Shown in pieces: positions 12,101 to 24,934 of a DNA stretch of 64,000 nucleotides (its first letter is position 1; each line of letters opens with the position of its first letter). The translations under genes were made by a program, and so were the position numbers. The notes beneath the pieces are model-generated. The model was not told the origin of the DNA. It did no database searches and saw only the letters and a program-made list of their open reading frames with translations. Where the stretch lies: the NCBI GenBank assembly GCA_964036045.1, contig OZ038383.1, forward strand, positions 116,150,431 to 116,214,430, given 5' to 3'. Source of the DNA: Eutreptiella sp. 'Long Island Sound 2002'. Lineage: Eukaryota > Euglenozoa > Euglenophyceae > Eutreptiales > Eutreptiaceae.

Positions 12101-15100
12101 CCTTTGTTGCATGGCCCCTCGTGTTGTGGTACTTGACTCAGACTCCACGCTTTGTTCTGTGGCCCCTCGAGTTGGGGTTAGGGACTCACAACCCACGCTT
12201 TGTTGCGTGGCTCCTCAAGTTGGAGTTAGGGACTCACAATCCACGCTTTGTTGGATGGCCCCTCGAGTTGGGGTTTGGGACTCACAATCCACGCTATGTG
12301 GTGTGGCCCTTTGAGTTCAGGTTAGGAACTCACAATGCACGCTTTGTGGTGTGGCCCTTTGAGTTGAGGTTAGGAACTCACAATGCACGCTTTGTTGTGT
12401 GGCCCCTCGAGTTGGGGCTAGGGACTCACAATCTACGGTCTGTTGTGTGGCCCCTCCAGTTGGGGTTAGGGACTCACAATCCATGCTTTGTGGCGTGGCC
12501 CATCAAATTGGGGTTTGGGACTCACAATGCACGCTTTGTTGGGTGGCCCCTCGAGTTGGGGTTTGGGACTCACAATCCACGCTTTGTGGTATGGCCCCTC
12601 AATCTGGGGTTAGGGACTCACAATCCACGCCCTGTTGGGATTAGGGACTCACAATCCACATCTCATTGCCTGGCCCGTCGATTTGGGGTTAAGCACTCAC
12701 AATCTATGGTTTGTTGTGTGGCCCCTCCAGTTTTCGTTAGGGACTCACAATCCACGCTTTGTTGCGTGGCCCCTCGTGTTGTGGTACTTGACTCAAAATC
12801 CACGCTTTGTTTTGTGGCCCCTCGAGTTGGGGTTAGGGACTCACAACCCACGATTTGTTGCGTGGCCCCTCAAGTTGGAGTTAGGGACTCACAATCCACG
12901 CTTTGTTGGATGGCACCTCGAGTTGGGGTTTGGGACTCACAATCCACGCTATGTGGTGTGGCCCTTTGAGTTCAGGTTAGGCACTCACAATGCACGCTTT
13001 GTGGTGTGGCCCTTTGAGTTGAGGTTAGGAACTCACAATGCACGCTTTGTTGTGTGGCCCCTCGAGTTGGGGCTAGGGACTCACAATCCACGCTCTTTTG
13101 CGTGGCCCCTCCAGTTGGGGTTAGGGACCCACAATCCATGCTTTGTGGCGTGGCCCATCAAGTTGGGGTTTGGGACTCACAATGCACGCTTTGTTGGGTG
13201 GCCCCTCGAGTTGGGGTTTGGGACTCACAATCCGGGCTTTCTGGTGTGGCCCCTCAATTTGGGGTTAGGGACTCACAATCCACGCCCTATTGGGATTAGG
13301 GACTCACAATCCACATCTCATTGCCTGGCCCCTCGAGTTGGGGTTAAGGACTCACAATCTATGGTTTGTTGTGTGGCCCCTCCAGTTTTGGTTAGGGACT
13401 CATAATCCATGCTTTGTGGCGTGGCCCATCGAGTTGGGGTCTGGGACTCACAATCTACGCTTTGTTGCATGGCCCCTCGAATCAGGGTTAGGGACTCACA
13501 ATCCACGCTTTGTTGAGGTTAGGGAGTCACAATCCACACTTTATTGCCTGGCCCCTCGAGTTGGGGTTAAGGACTCACAATCCACGCTTTAGTGTGTGGC
13601 GCCTCTAGTTGTGGTCGCTGAGTCACAATCCACGCTATGTGGTGTGGCCCTTTGAGTTGGGGTTAGGGACTCACAATCCAAGCTTTGTTGCGTGGCCCCT
13701 CAAGTTGGGGTTAGGGACTCACAATCCACGCTTTGCGTAGCCCCTCAACTTGGGGCTAAGGGCTCGCAATCCACGCTTTGTTGCGTGACCCCTCTAGTTG
13801 AGATTAGCGACTCATGATCCGCACAATATTGCCTGGCCCCTGGAGCTGGGGTTAGGGACTCACAATCCATGCTTTGTTGCGCGGCCCCTCTAGTTGTGTT
13901 TACTGGCTCACAATCCACGCTATGTGGTGTGGCCTTTTAAGTTGTGGTTAGGGACTCACAATCGATTTTTGTGGCGTGGCCGCTGGGGTTAGGGTTAGGG
14001 ACTCACAATCCACCCTTTGTTGCGTGCCCCCTCAAGTTGGGGTTTAGGGACTCACAATCCACGGTTTGTTGCGTGGCCCCTCAAGTTGGGGTTAGGCAGT
14101 AACACTCCGCGCTTTGTTGCGTGGCCCCTCGAGTTTGGGTTCGGGACTCACAATCCACGCTTTGTTGCGTGGCCCCTTGAGTTGGGGTTAGGGAGTCACA
14201 ATCCTCGCTTTGTGGTGTGGCCCCTCGAGTTGGGGTTAGGGACTCACAATCCACGCTTTGTTGTGTGGCCCCTCAAGTTGGGGTTAGGGACTCACAATCC
14301 AGGCGTTATTGCGTGGCCCCTCGAGTTTCGGTTAGGGACTCACAATGCACGCTTTGTTGTGTGGCTCCTCGAGTTGGGGTTTGGGACTCAAAATCCACGC
14401 TTTGTTGCGTGGCCCCTCGAGTTGGGGTTAGGGACTCACAATCCACGTTTTGTTGCGTGGCCCCTGGGGTTGGGATTAGGGACTCACAAACCACGCTTTG
14501 TTGCGTGGCCCCTCGAGTTGGGGTTAGGGACTCACAATCCACGCTTTGTTGCGAGGCCCCTCTAGTTGTGGTTACTGGCTCACAATCCACGCTATGTGGT
14601 GTGGCCCCTCGAGTTGGGGTTAGGGACTCACAATCCACGCTATATGGTGTGGCCCTTTGAGTTGAGGTTAGGAACTCACAATCCACGCTTTGTGGTGTGG
14701 CCCCTCGAGTTGGGGTTACCGACTCACAATCCACGCTTCCTTGCGTGGCCCCTTGCGTTGGGGTTACGGGCTCGCAATCCACGCTTTGTTGCGTGGCCCC
14801 TCGAGTCGGGGTTAGGGACTCACAATCTATGGTTTCTTGTGTGGCCCCTCGAGTTGGGGTTAGGGACTCACAATCCACTCTTTGTTGTGTGGCCCCTCAA
14901 CTTGGGGCTAAGGGCTCGCAATCCACGCTTTGTTGCGTGACCCCTCTAGTTGGGATTAGCGACTCATGATCCGCACAGTATTGCCTGGCCCCTGGAGCTG
15001 GGGTTAGGGACTCACAATCCATGCTTTGTTGCGCGGCCCCTCTAGTTGAGGTTACTGACTCACAATCCACGCTATGTGGTGTGGCCCCTCGAGTTGGGGT

Positions 15101-15160
15101 TAGGGACTCACAATCCACGCTATATGGTGTGGTCCTTTGAATTGAGGTTAGCAACTCACA
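9167..15160 (-). repeat. 48-bp satellite, segment 3, inverted
   Basis: The same unit now reads in reverse complement (GGGGTTAGGGACTCACAATC on the plus strand). The switch at 9161-9180 is abrupt: GTGGATTG runs straight into AGTTGGGGTTAGGG. Some units carry a doubled telomere-like TTAGGG (about 9680, 11160, 13988). Long ORFs here are repeat artefacts. Confidence 0.95.
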
Positions 15161-15333
15161 CGAGGGGCCACACAAGAAACCATAGATTGTGAGTCCCTAA
15201 CCCCAACTCGAGGGGCCACGCAACAAAGCGTGGATAGCGAGCCCGTAACCCCAACGCAACGAGCCACGCAACAAAGCGTGGATTGTGAGTCGGTAATACC
15301 AACTCGAGGGGCCACACCACAAAGCGTGGATTG
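15161..15333 (+). repeat. 48-bp satellite, short re-inverted island
   Basis: Roughly 3.6 units in plus orientation inside the inverted segment. Its right edge repeats the junction sequence at about 9166, and homology between the two sites extends about 95 bp upstream and at least 130 bp downstream. Confidence 0.9.
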
Positions 15334-17250
15334 AGTTGGGGTTAGGGACTCACAATCCACGCTTTGTTACGTCGCCCCTCGCTTCGGGGTTTGGGACTCA
15401 CAATCCACACTATATTGCTTGGCCCCTCGAGGTGGGGTTAAGGACTTACAATCCATGCTTTAGTGTGTGGCCCCTCTAGTTGTGGTTACTGAGTCACAAT
15501 CCACGCTTTGTTGCGTGGCCACTCGTGTTTCGGGTTAGGGACTCACAATGAACGCGTTGTTTCGTGGCCCCTCAACTTGGCGTTAGGGGCTCGCAATCCA
15601 CGCTTTGTTATGTGGCCCCTCGAGTTGGGGTGAGGGACTCACAATCCACGCTTTGTTGCAGGGCCCCTCGAGTTGGGAGTAGGGATTCACAATGCGCACA
15701 GTTCTGTCCGGCCCCTCGAGTTGGGGTTAGGGACTCACAATCCATGCTTTGTTGCGCGGCCCCTCTAGTTGTGTTTACTGGCTCACAATCCACGCTATGT
15801 GGTGTGGCCCTTTAAGTTGTGGTTAGGGACTCACAATCCATTTTTGTGGCGTGGCCCCTGGGGTTAGGGTTAGGGACTCACAATCCACCCTTTGTTGCGT
15901 GCCCCCTCAAGTTGGGGTTAGGCAGTCACAATCCGCGCTTTGTTGCGTGGCCCCTCGAGTTTGGGTTCGGGACTCACAATCCACGCTTTGTTGCGTGGCC
16001 CCTTGAGTTGGGGTTAGGGAGTCACAATCCTCGCTTTGTGGTGTGGCCCCTCGAGTTGGGGTTAGGGACTCACAATCCACGCTTTGTTGTGTGGCCCCTC
16101 AAGTTGGGCTTAGGGACTCACAATCCACGCATTATTGCTTGGCCCCTCGAGTTTCGGTTAGGGACTCACAATGCACGCTTTGTTGTGTGGCCCCTGGGGT
16201 TGGGATTAGGGACTCACAATCCACGCTTTGTTGCGTGGCCCCTCGAGTTGGGGTTAGGGACTCACAATCCACGCATTGTTGCGCGGCCCCTCTAGTTGTG
16301 GTTACTTGCTCACAATCCACGCTATGTGGTGTGGCCCCTCGAGTTGGGGTTAGGGACTCACAATCCACGCTATATGGTGTGGCCCTTTGAGTTGAGGTTA
16401 GGAACTCACAATCCACGCTTTGTGGTGTGGCCCCTCGAGTTGGGTTTACCGACTCACAATCCACGCTTCCTTGCGTGGCCCCTTGCGTTGGGGTTACGGG
16501 CTCGCAATCCACGCTTTGTTGCTTGGCCCCTCGAGTCGGGGTTAGGGACTCACAATCTATGGTTTCTTGTGTGGCCCCTCGAGTTGGGGTTAGGGACTCA
16601 CAATCCATGCTTTGTTGCGCGGCCCCTCTAGTTGTGTTTACTGGCTCACAATCCACGCTATGTGGTGTGGCCCTTTAAGTTGTGGTTAGGGACTCACAAT
16701 CTATTTTTGTGGCGTGGCCCCTGGGGTTGGGTTTACGGATTCACAATCCACCCTTTGTTGCGTGCCCCCTCAAATTGGGGTTAGGGACTCACAATCCACG
16801 GTTGTTGCATGGCCCCTCCAGTTTGGGTTGGGGACCCACAATCCACGCTTTGCTGCGTGGCCCCTGAAGGTGGGGTTAGGCAGTCACAATCCACGCTTTG
16901 TTGCGTGGCCCCTCGAGTTTGGGTTAGGGACTCACAATCCACGCTTTGTTGCGTGGCCCCTCAAGTTGGGGTTAGGGACTCACAATCCACGCTTTATTGC
17001 GTGGCCCCTCGAGATTAGGCTAGGGACTCACAATGCACGCTTTGTTGTGTGGCTCCTCGAGTTGGGGTTCGGGACTCACAATCCATGCTTTGTTGCTTGG
17101 CCCCTCGAGTTGGGGTTCCTGACTCACAATCCACGCTTTGTTGTGTGGCCCCTTGAGTGGAGTTAGGGACTCACAATCCACGCTTTGGTGCGTGGCCACT
17201 GGGTTTGGGGTTAGGAACTCACAATCCACGCTTTGAGCTTTGACAATCCA
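15334..17250 (-). repeat. 48-bp satellite, segment 4, inverted
   Basis: About 40 inverted units. The first part repeats the variant order seen after 9167 (units with the CGCTTTGGGG and GCTTTAGTGTGTGG variants). It ends at a disordered junction (17225-17255) where orientation flips again. Confidence 0.92.
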
Positions 17251-20200
17251 CGCTCGAGGGGCCACGCAACAAAGCGTGGATTGTGAGGGAGTAACCACAA
17301 CTCGAGGGGCCATGCAACAAAGCGTGGATTGTGAGTCCCTATCTCCAACCCAAGGGGCCAGTCAATAAAGTGTGGATTGTGAGTCCCTAATCCCAACAAA
17401 GCGTGGATTGTGAGTCCCTAACCCCAACTTGAGGGGCCAGACCACAAAGCGTGGATGATGAGTCCCTAACCCCAACTCGAGGGGCCACGCAACAAAGCAT
17501 AGATTATGAGTCCCTGGCGTCAACTCGAGGGGGCACGCAACAAGCCGGGGATTGTGAGTCCCTAACCCCAACTTGAGGGGCCATGCAACAAAGCGTGGAT
17601 TGTGAGTCCCTAACCCCAACTCGAGGGGCCAGGGCAACAAAGCGTGGATTGTGAGTCCTTAACCCCAACTCGAGGGGCCATGCAACAAAGCGTGGATTGT
17701 GAGTCCCTAACCCCAGCTCAAGGGGACACACCACAAAGCGTGGATTGTGAGTCAGCAACCACAACACGAGGGGCCACGCAACAAAGTGGATTGTGAGTCC
17801 CTGACCCCAACTTGAGGGGCCACGCAACAAAGCGTGGATTGTGATTCCTTAACCCCAACTCGAGGGGCCACGCAACAAAGCGTGGATTGTGAGTCCCTAA
17901 CTCCAACTCGAGGGGCCACGCAACAAAGCGTGGATTGTGAGTCCCTATCCCCAACTCGAGGGGCCACGCAACAAAGCCTGGATTGTGACTCCCTAACCCC
18001 AACTTGAGCGTCCACGCAAAAAAGCGTGGATTCTGAGTCCCTAACCCCAACTTGAGGGGCCACACAACAAAGCGTAGATCATGAGTCCCTAACACCAACT
18101 AGAGGGGCCACGCAACAAAGCGAAGGTTATGAGTCCCTAACGCCAACTCGAGGGGCCATGCAACAAAGCGTGGTTTGTGAGTCCCGAACCCCAACCCCAG
18201 GGGCGACGCAACATAGCGTGCATTGTGAGTCCCTAACCCCAACTCCACGGGCCACGCAACAAAGGGTGGATTGTGACTCCCTAACCCCAACTTGAGGGGC
18301 CGTGCAAAAGAGCGTGGATTGTGAGTCCCTAACCCCAACTCGAGGGGCCACGCCACCAAGCGTTGATTGCGAGTCCCTAACCCCAACTCGAGGGGCCACA
18401 CAACAAAGGGTGGATTGTGAGTCCCTAACCCCAACTTGAGGGGCCACGCAAAAGAGCGTGGATTGTGAGTCCCTAACCCCAACTCGAGGTGCCACGCAAC
18501 AAAGCATGGATTGTGAGTACCTAACCCCAACTTGAGGGGCCACGCAACAAAGGATGGATTGTGACTCCCTAACCCCAACTTGAGGAGCCACGGAAAAGAG
18601 CGAGGATTGTGAGTCCCTAACCCCAACTCGAGGTGCCACGCAACAAAGCATGGATTGTGAGTACCTAACCCCAACTTGAGGGGCCACGCAACAAAGGGTG
18701 GATTGTGACTCCCTAACCCCAAGTTGAGGGGCCACGCAAAAGAACGAGGATTGTGGGTCCCTAACCCCAACTCGAGGGGCCACGCCACCAAGCGTTGATT
18801 GTGAGTCCCTGACCCCAACTCGAGGGGCCACGCAACAAAGCGTGGATTGTGACTCCCTAACGCCAACTCGAGGGGCCACGCAACAAAGCGTGGATTGGGA
18901 GTCCCTAACCCCAACTCGAGGGGCCACGCACAACAGCGTGGATTGTGAGAACCTAACCCCGACTTGAGGGGCCACGCAACAAAGCGTAGATGGGAACTCC
19001 CGAACCCAAACTTGAGGGGCCACGCAGTAAAGCATAGATTGTGAGTCCCTAAGCCCAACGGGAGGGGCCACACCACCAAGCGTTGATTGTGAGTCCCTAA
19101 CCCCAACTCGAGGGGCCACGCAACAAAGCGTGGATTGTGACTCCCTGACGCCAACTCGAGGGGCCACGCAACACAGCGTGGATTGTGAGTCCCTAACCCC
19201 AACTCGAGGGGCCAGGCAATAAAGTGTGGATTGTGAGTCCCTAATCCCAACACAGTGTGGATTGTGAGTCCCTAACCCCAACTTGAGGGGCCACACCACA
19301 AGGCGTGGATTGTGAGTCCCTAACCCCAATTTCACCGGCCACGCAACAAAGCGTGGATTGTGAGTCAGTAACCACAACTCGAGGGGCCACAAAACAAAGC
19401 ATGTATTGTGAGTCCCTAACCCCAACTCGGGGGGCCGCGCAACAAGCCGTGGATTGTGAGTCAGTAACCACAACTCGAGGGGCCACACAACAAAGTGGAT
19501 TTTGAGTCCCTAACCCCAACTTGGGCGTCCACACAACAAAGTGGATTTTGAGTCCCAAACCCCAAAGCGAGGGGCGACGCAACAAAGCGTGGATTGTGAC
19601 TCCTTAACCCCAACTCGAGGGGCCACGCAACAAAGCGTGGATTGTGAGTGCCTATCCCCAACTCGAGGGGCCACGCAACAAAGCCTGGATTGTGACTCCC
19701 TAACCCCAACTTGAGCGTCCACGCAAAAAAGTGTGGATTCTGAGTCCCTAACCCCAACTTGAGGGGCCACACAACAAAGCGTAGATCATGAGTCCCTAAG
19801 ACCAACTCGAGGGGCCACGCAACAGAGCGTAGATTATGAGTCCCTAACGCCAACTCGAGCGGCCATGCAACAAAGCGTGGTTTGTGAGTCCCAAACCCCA
19901 ACTCGAGGGGCCACGCAACATAGCGTGCATTGTGAGTACCTAACCCCAACTCCACGGGCCACGCAACAAAGGGTGGATTGAGACTCCCTAACCCCAACTT
20001 GAGGGGCCGCGCAAAAGAGCGTGGATTGTGACTCCCTAACCCCAACTCGAGGGGCCACGCCACCAAGCGTTGATTGCGAGTCCCTAACCCCAACTCGAGG
20101 GGCCACACAACAAAGGGTGGATTGTGAGTCCCTAACCCCAACTTGAGGGGCCACGCAACAAAGGGTGGATTGTGACTCCCTAACCCCAACTTGAGGGGCC

Positions 20201-23040
20201 ACACAAAAGAGCAAGGATTGTGAGTCCCTAACCCCAACTTGAGGGGCCATACAGTAAAGTATAGATTGTCAGTCCCTAACCCCAACTCGAGGGGCCACGC
20301 CACCAAGCGTTGATTGTGAGTCCCTAACCCCAACTCGAGGGGCCACGCAACAAAGCGTGGATTGTGACTCCCTAACGCCAACTCGAGGGGCCACGCAACA
20401 AAGCATGGATTGGGAGTCCCTAACCCCAACTCGAGGGGCCACGCACAAAAGCGTGGATTGTGAGTCCCTAACCCCGACTCGAGGGGCCACGCCACCAAGC
20501 GTTGATTGTGAGTCCCTAACCCCAACTCGAGGAGCCACGCAACAAAGCGTGGATTGTGACTCCCTGACGCCAACTCGAGGGGCCACGCAACACAGCGTGG
20601 ATTGTGAGTCCCTAACCCCAACTCGAGGGGCCAAGCAATAAAGTGTGGATTGTGAGTCCCTAATCCCAACAAAGCGTGGATTGTGAGTCCCTAACCCCAA
20701 CTTGAGGGGCCACGCAACAAAGCGTGGATTATGGGTTAGTAACCACAACTCGAGGGGCCACACAACAAAGCGTGTATTGTGAGTCCCTAACCCCAACTCG
20801 AGGGGCCACGCAACAAGCCGTGGATTGTGAGTCAGTAACCACAACTCGAGGGGCCACACAACAAAGCGTGGATTGTGAGTCCCTAACCCCAACTCGAGGG
20901 GCCACGCAACAAGCCGTGGATTGTGAGTCCCTAACCCCAACTTGAGGGGCCACGCAGTAAAGCATAGATTGTCAGTCCCTAACCCCAACTCGAGGGGCCA
21001 CGCCACCAAGCGTTGATTGTGAGTCCCTAACCCCAACTCGAGGGGCCACGCAACAAAGCGTGGATTGTGACTCCCTAACGCCAAGTGGAGGGGCCACGCA
21101 ACAAAGCGTGGATTGGGAGTCCCTAACCCCAACTCCAGGGGCCACGCAAGAAAGCGTGGATTGTGAGTCCCTAACCCCGACTCGAGGGGCCACGCCACCA
21201 AGCGTTGATTGTGAGTCCCTAACCCCAACTCGAGGGGCCACACATCAAAGCGTGGATTGTGAGTCCCTGACGCCAACTCGAGGGGCCACGCAACACAACG
21301 TGGATTGTGAGTCCCTAACCCCAACTCGAGGGGGGAAGCAATAAAGTGTGGATTGAGAGTCCCTAATCCCAACAAAGCGTGGATTGTGAGCCCCTAACCC
21401 CAACTTGAGGGGCCACGCAACAAAGCGTGGATTGTGGGTTAGTAACCACAACTCGAGGGGCCACACAACAAAGCGTGTATTGTGAGTCCCTAACCCCAAC
21501 TCGAGGGGCCACGCAACAAGCCGTGGATTGTGAGTCAGTAACCACAACTCGAGGGGCCACACAACAAAGCGTGGATTGTGAGTCCCTAACGCCAACTCGA
21601 GGGGCCACGCAACAAGCCGTGGATTGTGAGTCCCTAACCCCAACTTGAGGGGCCACGCAACAAAGCGTGGATTGTGAGTCCCTAACCCCAACTCGAGGGG
21701 CCACGCAACAAAGCGTGGATTGTGAGTCCTTAACCCCAACTCGAGGGGCCATGCAACAAAGCGTGGATTGTGAGTCAGCAACCACAACACGAGGGGCCAC
21801 GCAACAAAGTGGATTGTGAGTCCCTAACCCCAACTTGAGGGGCCACGCAACAAAGCGTGGATTGTGAGTCCTTAACCCCAACTCGAGGGGCCATGCAACA
21901 AAGCGTGGATTGTGAGTCCCTAACTCCAACTCGAGGGGCCACGCAACAAAGCGTGGATTGTGAGTCCCTATCCCCAATTCGAGGTGCCACGCAAAAAAGC
22001 CTGGATTGTGACTCCCTAACCCCAACTTGAGCGTCCACGCCAAAAAGCGTGGATTCTGAGTCCCTAACCCCAACTTGAGGGGCCACGGAACAAAGCGTAG
22101 ATCATGAGTCCCTAAGACCAACTCGAGGGGCCACGCAACAAAGCGTAGATTATGAGTCCCTAACGCCAACTCGAGGGGCCATGCAACAAAGCGTGGTTTG
22201 TGAGTCCCTAACGCCAACCCTAGGAGCGACGCAACAAAGCGTGGATTGTGAGTCCCTAACCCAAAATTGAGGGGCCACGCAACAAAGCGTGGATTGGGAG
22301 TCCCTAACCCCAACTTGAGGGGCCACGCCACCAAGCGTTGATTGCGAGTCTCTAACCCCAACTCGAGGGGCCGCGCAACAAAGGGTGGTTTTGGAGTCCC
22401 TAACCACAACTCGAGGGGCCACACAACAAAGCGTGGATTGCGAGTCAGTAACCACAACTCAAGGGGCCACAAAACAAAGCGTAGATTGTGAGTCCTTAAC
22501 CCCAACTCGAGGGGCCACGCAAAAAACCCTGGATTCTGAGTCCCGAATTCCAACTCGAGGGGCCACGCAACACAGCCTGGATTGTGACTGACTAACCCCA
22601 ACTTGCGGGGCCACGCAACAAAGCGCGGAGTGTGAGTCCCTAACCCCAACTTGAGGGGCCACACAACAAAGCGTAGATTATGAGCCCCTAACCCCAACTC
22701 GAGGGGCCACGCAACAAAGCATAGATTATGAGTCACTAACGTCAACTCGAGGGGCCACGCAACAAAGCGTCCATTGTGAGTCAGTAACCACAACTGGAGG
22801 GGCCACGCAACAAACCCTGGATTGTGAGTCCCGAATTCCAACTCGAGGGGCCACGCAACAATGCCTAGATTGTGACTCACTAACCCCAACTTGAGTGTCC
22901 ACGCAACAAAGCGTGGATTGTGAGTCCCTAATCCAAACTTGAGGGGCCACACAACAAAGCGTAGATTATGAGTCCCTAACCCCAACTCGAGGGGCCACAC
23001 AAAAAAGCGTAGATTATGAGTCCCTAACTCCAACTCGGGC
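17251..23040 (+). repeat. 48-bp satellite, segment 5, plus orientation
   Basis: About 120 units with recurring multi-unit blocks: 18100-19250, 19790-20670 and 20940-21370 share the order of variants. It ends inside a unit at about 23040, where mobile-element sequence begins. Large minus-strand ORFs such as 21363-23216 are repeat artefacts. Confidence 0.94.
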
Positions 23041-23057
23041 TTTGATTTCTCCTTGCC

Positions 23058-23689
23058 ATGAACGCCTCGGCCATGGAAAAGAGGTTGGCCGACATGTTCA
23101 AGGCGAACAACGAAGCCCTGGTGTGTTTTGCTTGTGCACGATTGCTTGCGTAAACGAATCAACATTTGCGGCGATTTGTCTAATATTTCGAGATTAATAT
23201 TAATAAGCGCGGTCATGAATATTAAATATATTAATTAATTTTTCAATAGATAATATTCATTTCCAGAAGTTAACTCGGGGGCACAAAAAATAATTTTTTT
23301 TGGTCCTCTCACTCTCTTAGATGGCGCAAGTGGAGCGGCGAATGGCAGTAGCAGCTGCACCAGCAGCGCCCCCAGCATTAGCTCCTGCAACAGCGCCTCC
23401 TCCTCCTCCTCCCACCGCACAACCGCCAACCGAGGAGTCAAGCGAAGACTCCTCGGATAGGCGGAAAAAGGAGAAGAAGGAGAAGAGGAAAAGGAAAAAG
23501 GAGAAGAGGGAGGGGAGAGAGAGGGAGGGGTACCAGGGGCAGGGGGGGGGGTACATGCCAGCCTGCATTAAGGATGAGGGGGAGGGTGAAGTGGTGATGG
23601 ACGAGGGCGACGGGGACGGGGACGGGGATGGAGTTGAGGTTGTTGACCCCCCTCAATCACCCCCCCCCCCCTCCGCCAGTGGCTTCTGA
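23058..23689 (+). CDS. Spliced gag-like coiled-coil/charged protein
   Basis: Two exons: 23058-23120 and 23321-23689, with an AT-rich intron (23121-23320) starting GTGTGT and ending CTCTCTTAG, phase 0. The joined protein is about 143 aa. Residues 1-30 look like a coiled coil (MEKRLADMFKANNEAL joined to MAQVERRMAV). An Ala/Pro-rich stretch follows, then a Ser/Glu patch, a very basic K/R/E tract (about 70-95) and an acidic Asp/Gly repeat near the end; the stop is TGA. It is the first gene after the satellite, in the position of gag in the left retroelement block. The ATG gives an in-frame splice and removes stops from the first exon. No enzyme motif is seen. A structural (gag-like) role is inferred from composition and context. 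Confidence 0.5.
23121..23320 (+). other. AT-rich intron
   Basis: A sharp fall in GC content between GC-rich exons, with a GT start, a pyrimidine-rich CTCACTCTCTTAG end, and internal TTAATATTAAT and CGAGATTAATATT motifs that recur in the other AT-rich islands (24571-24745, 26460-26804, 33145-33319, 34200-34340). Confidence 0.65.
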
Positions 23690-24360
23690 AAGTCTTGGGC
23701 CCCTAGTCTGCCACCGCCCGGAAGGCGGGGCCGATCCCCTGATCCGCCCAAGTGCTGGAGCAGGGGTGCGCGGGGGATCAACCGGTTTTCTCCCCCCCCC
23801 CCCCCCCGCATAGCCACATGACAGTCATGTGGATTTTTCAGAGTTTATTCCGGTGTTTGATTTGCCGGAAGGAGGGGTAAAACAGAGGCACTTGGGGTAA
23901 GGATGCCTCCAAGGGGGGGTCTGCGTCTGGAAACCCCTCCCTGGTGCCCCCCTTGTCCCCATGCCGGAGGCAATCAGTGTGGGCGCTTTGCCCGCACTGA
24001 ATTTCCTTTTTGACCCCCCCGGCGTCCGTTTTGGGGCGCCGCATTACTTGGTGCTACTGCAGCACTGGGCCAGCTGCGCTGGGTCAGGCAGTCCAGAAGG
24101 GCTGCAAGCACTGCTGGGCAATGTACCTCCGGTCTGCGTGATGCGCCCTGCGGCCAGCCCGAAGGGTCCCGTGGGATTTGGTGCTTCTTGAATTGCATCA
24201 AGGCATCCCCCCTGCTGCTTGGTGTCCTCCAGCCCCGCCTGCCTTCACGCAGCCTTCACTGCATTCTCGGTTTGCTTCATAGTCGCCAGGGCAAGGCTGT
24301 GGCGTTCGGGGTGGACTGGGCCACTAGCCTAGCCCTGCCCCGCCCCATCTACGACCCGGG
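23690..24360 (+). other. Unassigned GC-rich region with short ORFs
   Basis: Contains a 17-C run (about 23792-23808) and plus-strand open stretches (for example 23961-24191). It has no motif I recognise. It may be decayed coding sequence joining the gag-like gene to the next spliced ORF. Confidence 0.3.
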
Positions 24361-24934
24361 GTGCCGCCCTCGTACGAGGGCTTGATCCCCCAGTCCCGCG
24401 CGGTCAAGGCGGCCGCAGTGGCCGCGAACGTGGCCAAACCGGCGGCCCAAGCGGCCCCGATGGCCAGCGCGGGAGCCCCTGTGGCCCCTGTGGAGGCCCC
24501 GAGTGCCGCCTCTGTCTTCCGGGAGGCCATGGGGGCACTGCAGGCAGGCGGCGCCAACGGGAGTTTTGAGGTATGTTGCTTGCCTGCCTGCAACAAATTT
24601 TAGATCGCAAGCATTAATTTCTCGAGTTTAATATTCAATTTTTGCACCGCCGGTCGAAATATTAAAAGCTAAGGGTTAATATTAAAGTCCAAAAGTTAAA
24701 AAAGTCGCCGAAAAATTAATTCACATTTTTTTCATTTTTTTCCAGGTCATCGACGTTCCGGTCAATGCGACGAATGCCAGGCCCATTCGGGTGGCCTGGC
24801 GAGACGCTCAGGGCTCCCACGAAGTAACCTTGGGGGCCCTCCATCGCATCGTGCCCCGGGATCCACCCCTAGGCCTTGCTCTCTTGCGCGGTCTCCACGA
24901 CTGGGAGACGGCGCGCGTGGTGAGCGGCGTATGA
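24361..24934 (+). CDS. Spliced Ala-rich ORF, unknown
   Basis: Exon 1 runs to 24570 (GAG|GTATGT). An AT-rich intron spans 24571-24745 (ends TTTTTTCCAG), and exon 2 is 24746-24934 with a TGA stop. Both junctions are phase 0, and the protein reads smoothly across the splice (GSFE|VIDVPVNATNARPIRVAW). The first part is rich in Ala, Val and Pro (AAAVAANVAKPAAQAAPMAS). The second part is a compact non-repetitive domain of about 60 residues ending HDWETARVVSGV. The true start is unclear: upstream in this frame is a TAG at 24325-24327, and GTG 24361 is only the first frame-open position. No family recognised. It lies in the left retroelement block and is probably one of its genes. Confidence 0.45.
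24571..24745 (+). other. AT-rich intron
   Basis: GTATGT donor and TTTTTTTCATTTTTTTCCAG acceptor; interior of TTAATATT-type motifs and CTCGAG. Joins two phase-0 exons of the Ala-rich ORF. Confidence 0.7.

Noticed and set aside
1310-23216. Very long ORFs (up to 617 codons) on both strands in the satellite
   Set aside because: They follow from a 48-bp unit free of stops; several frames on both strands are open at once and no unit variants point to selection on one frame.
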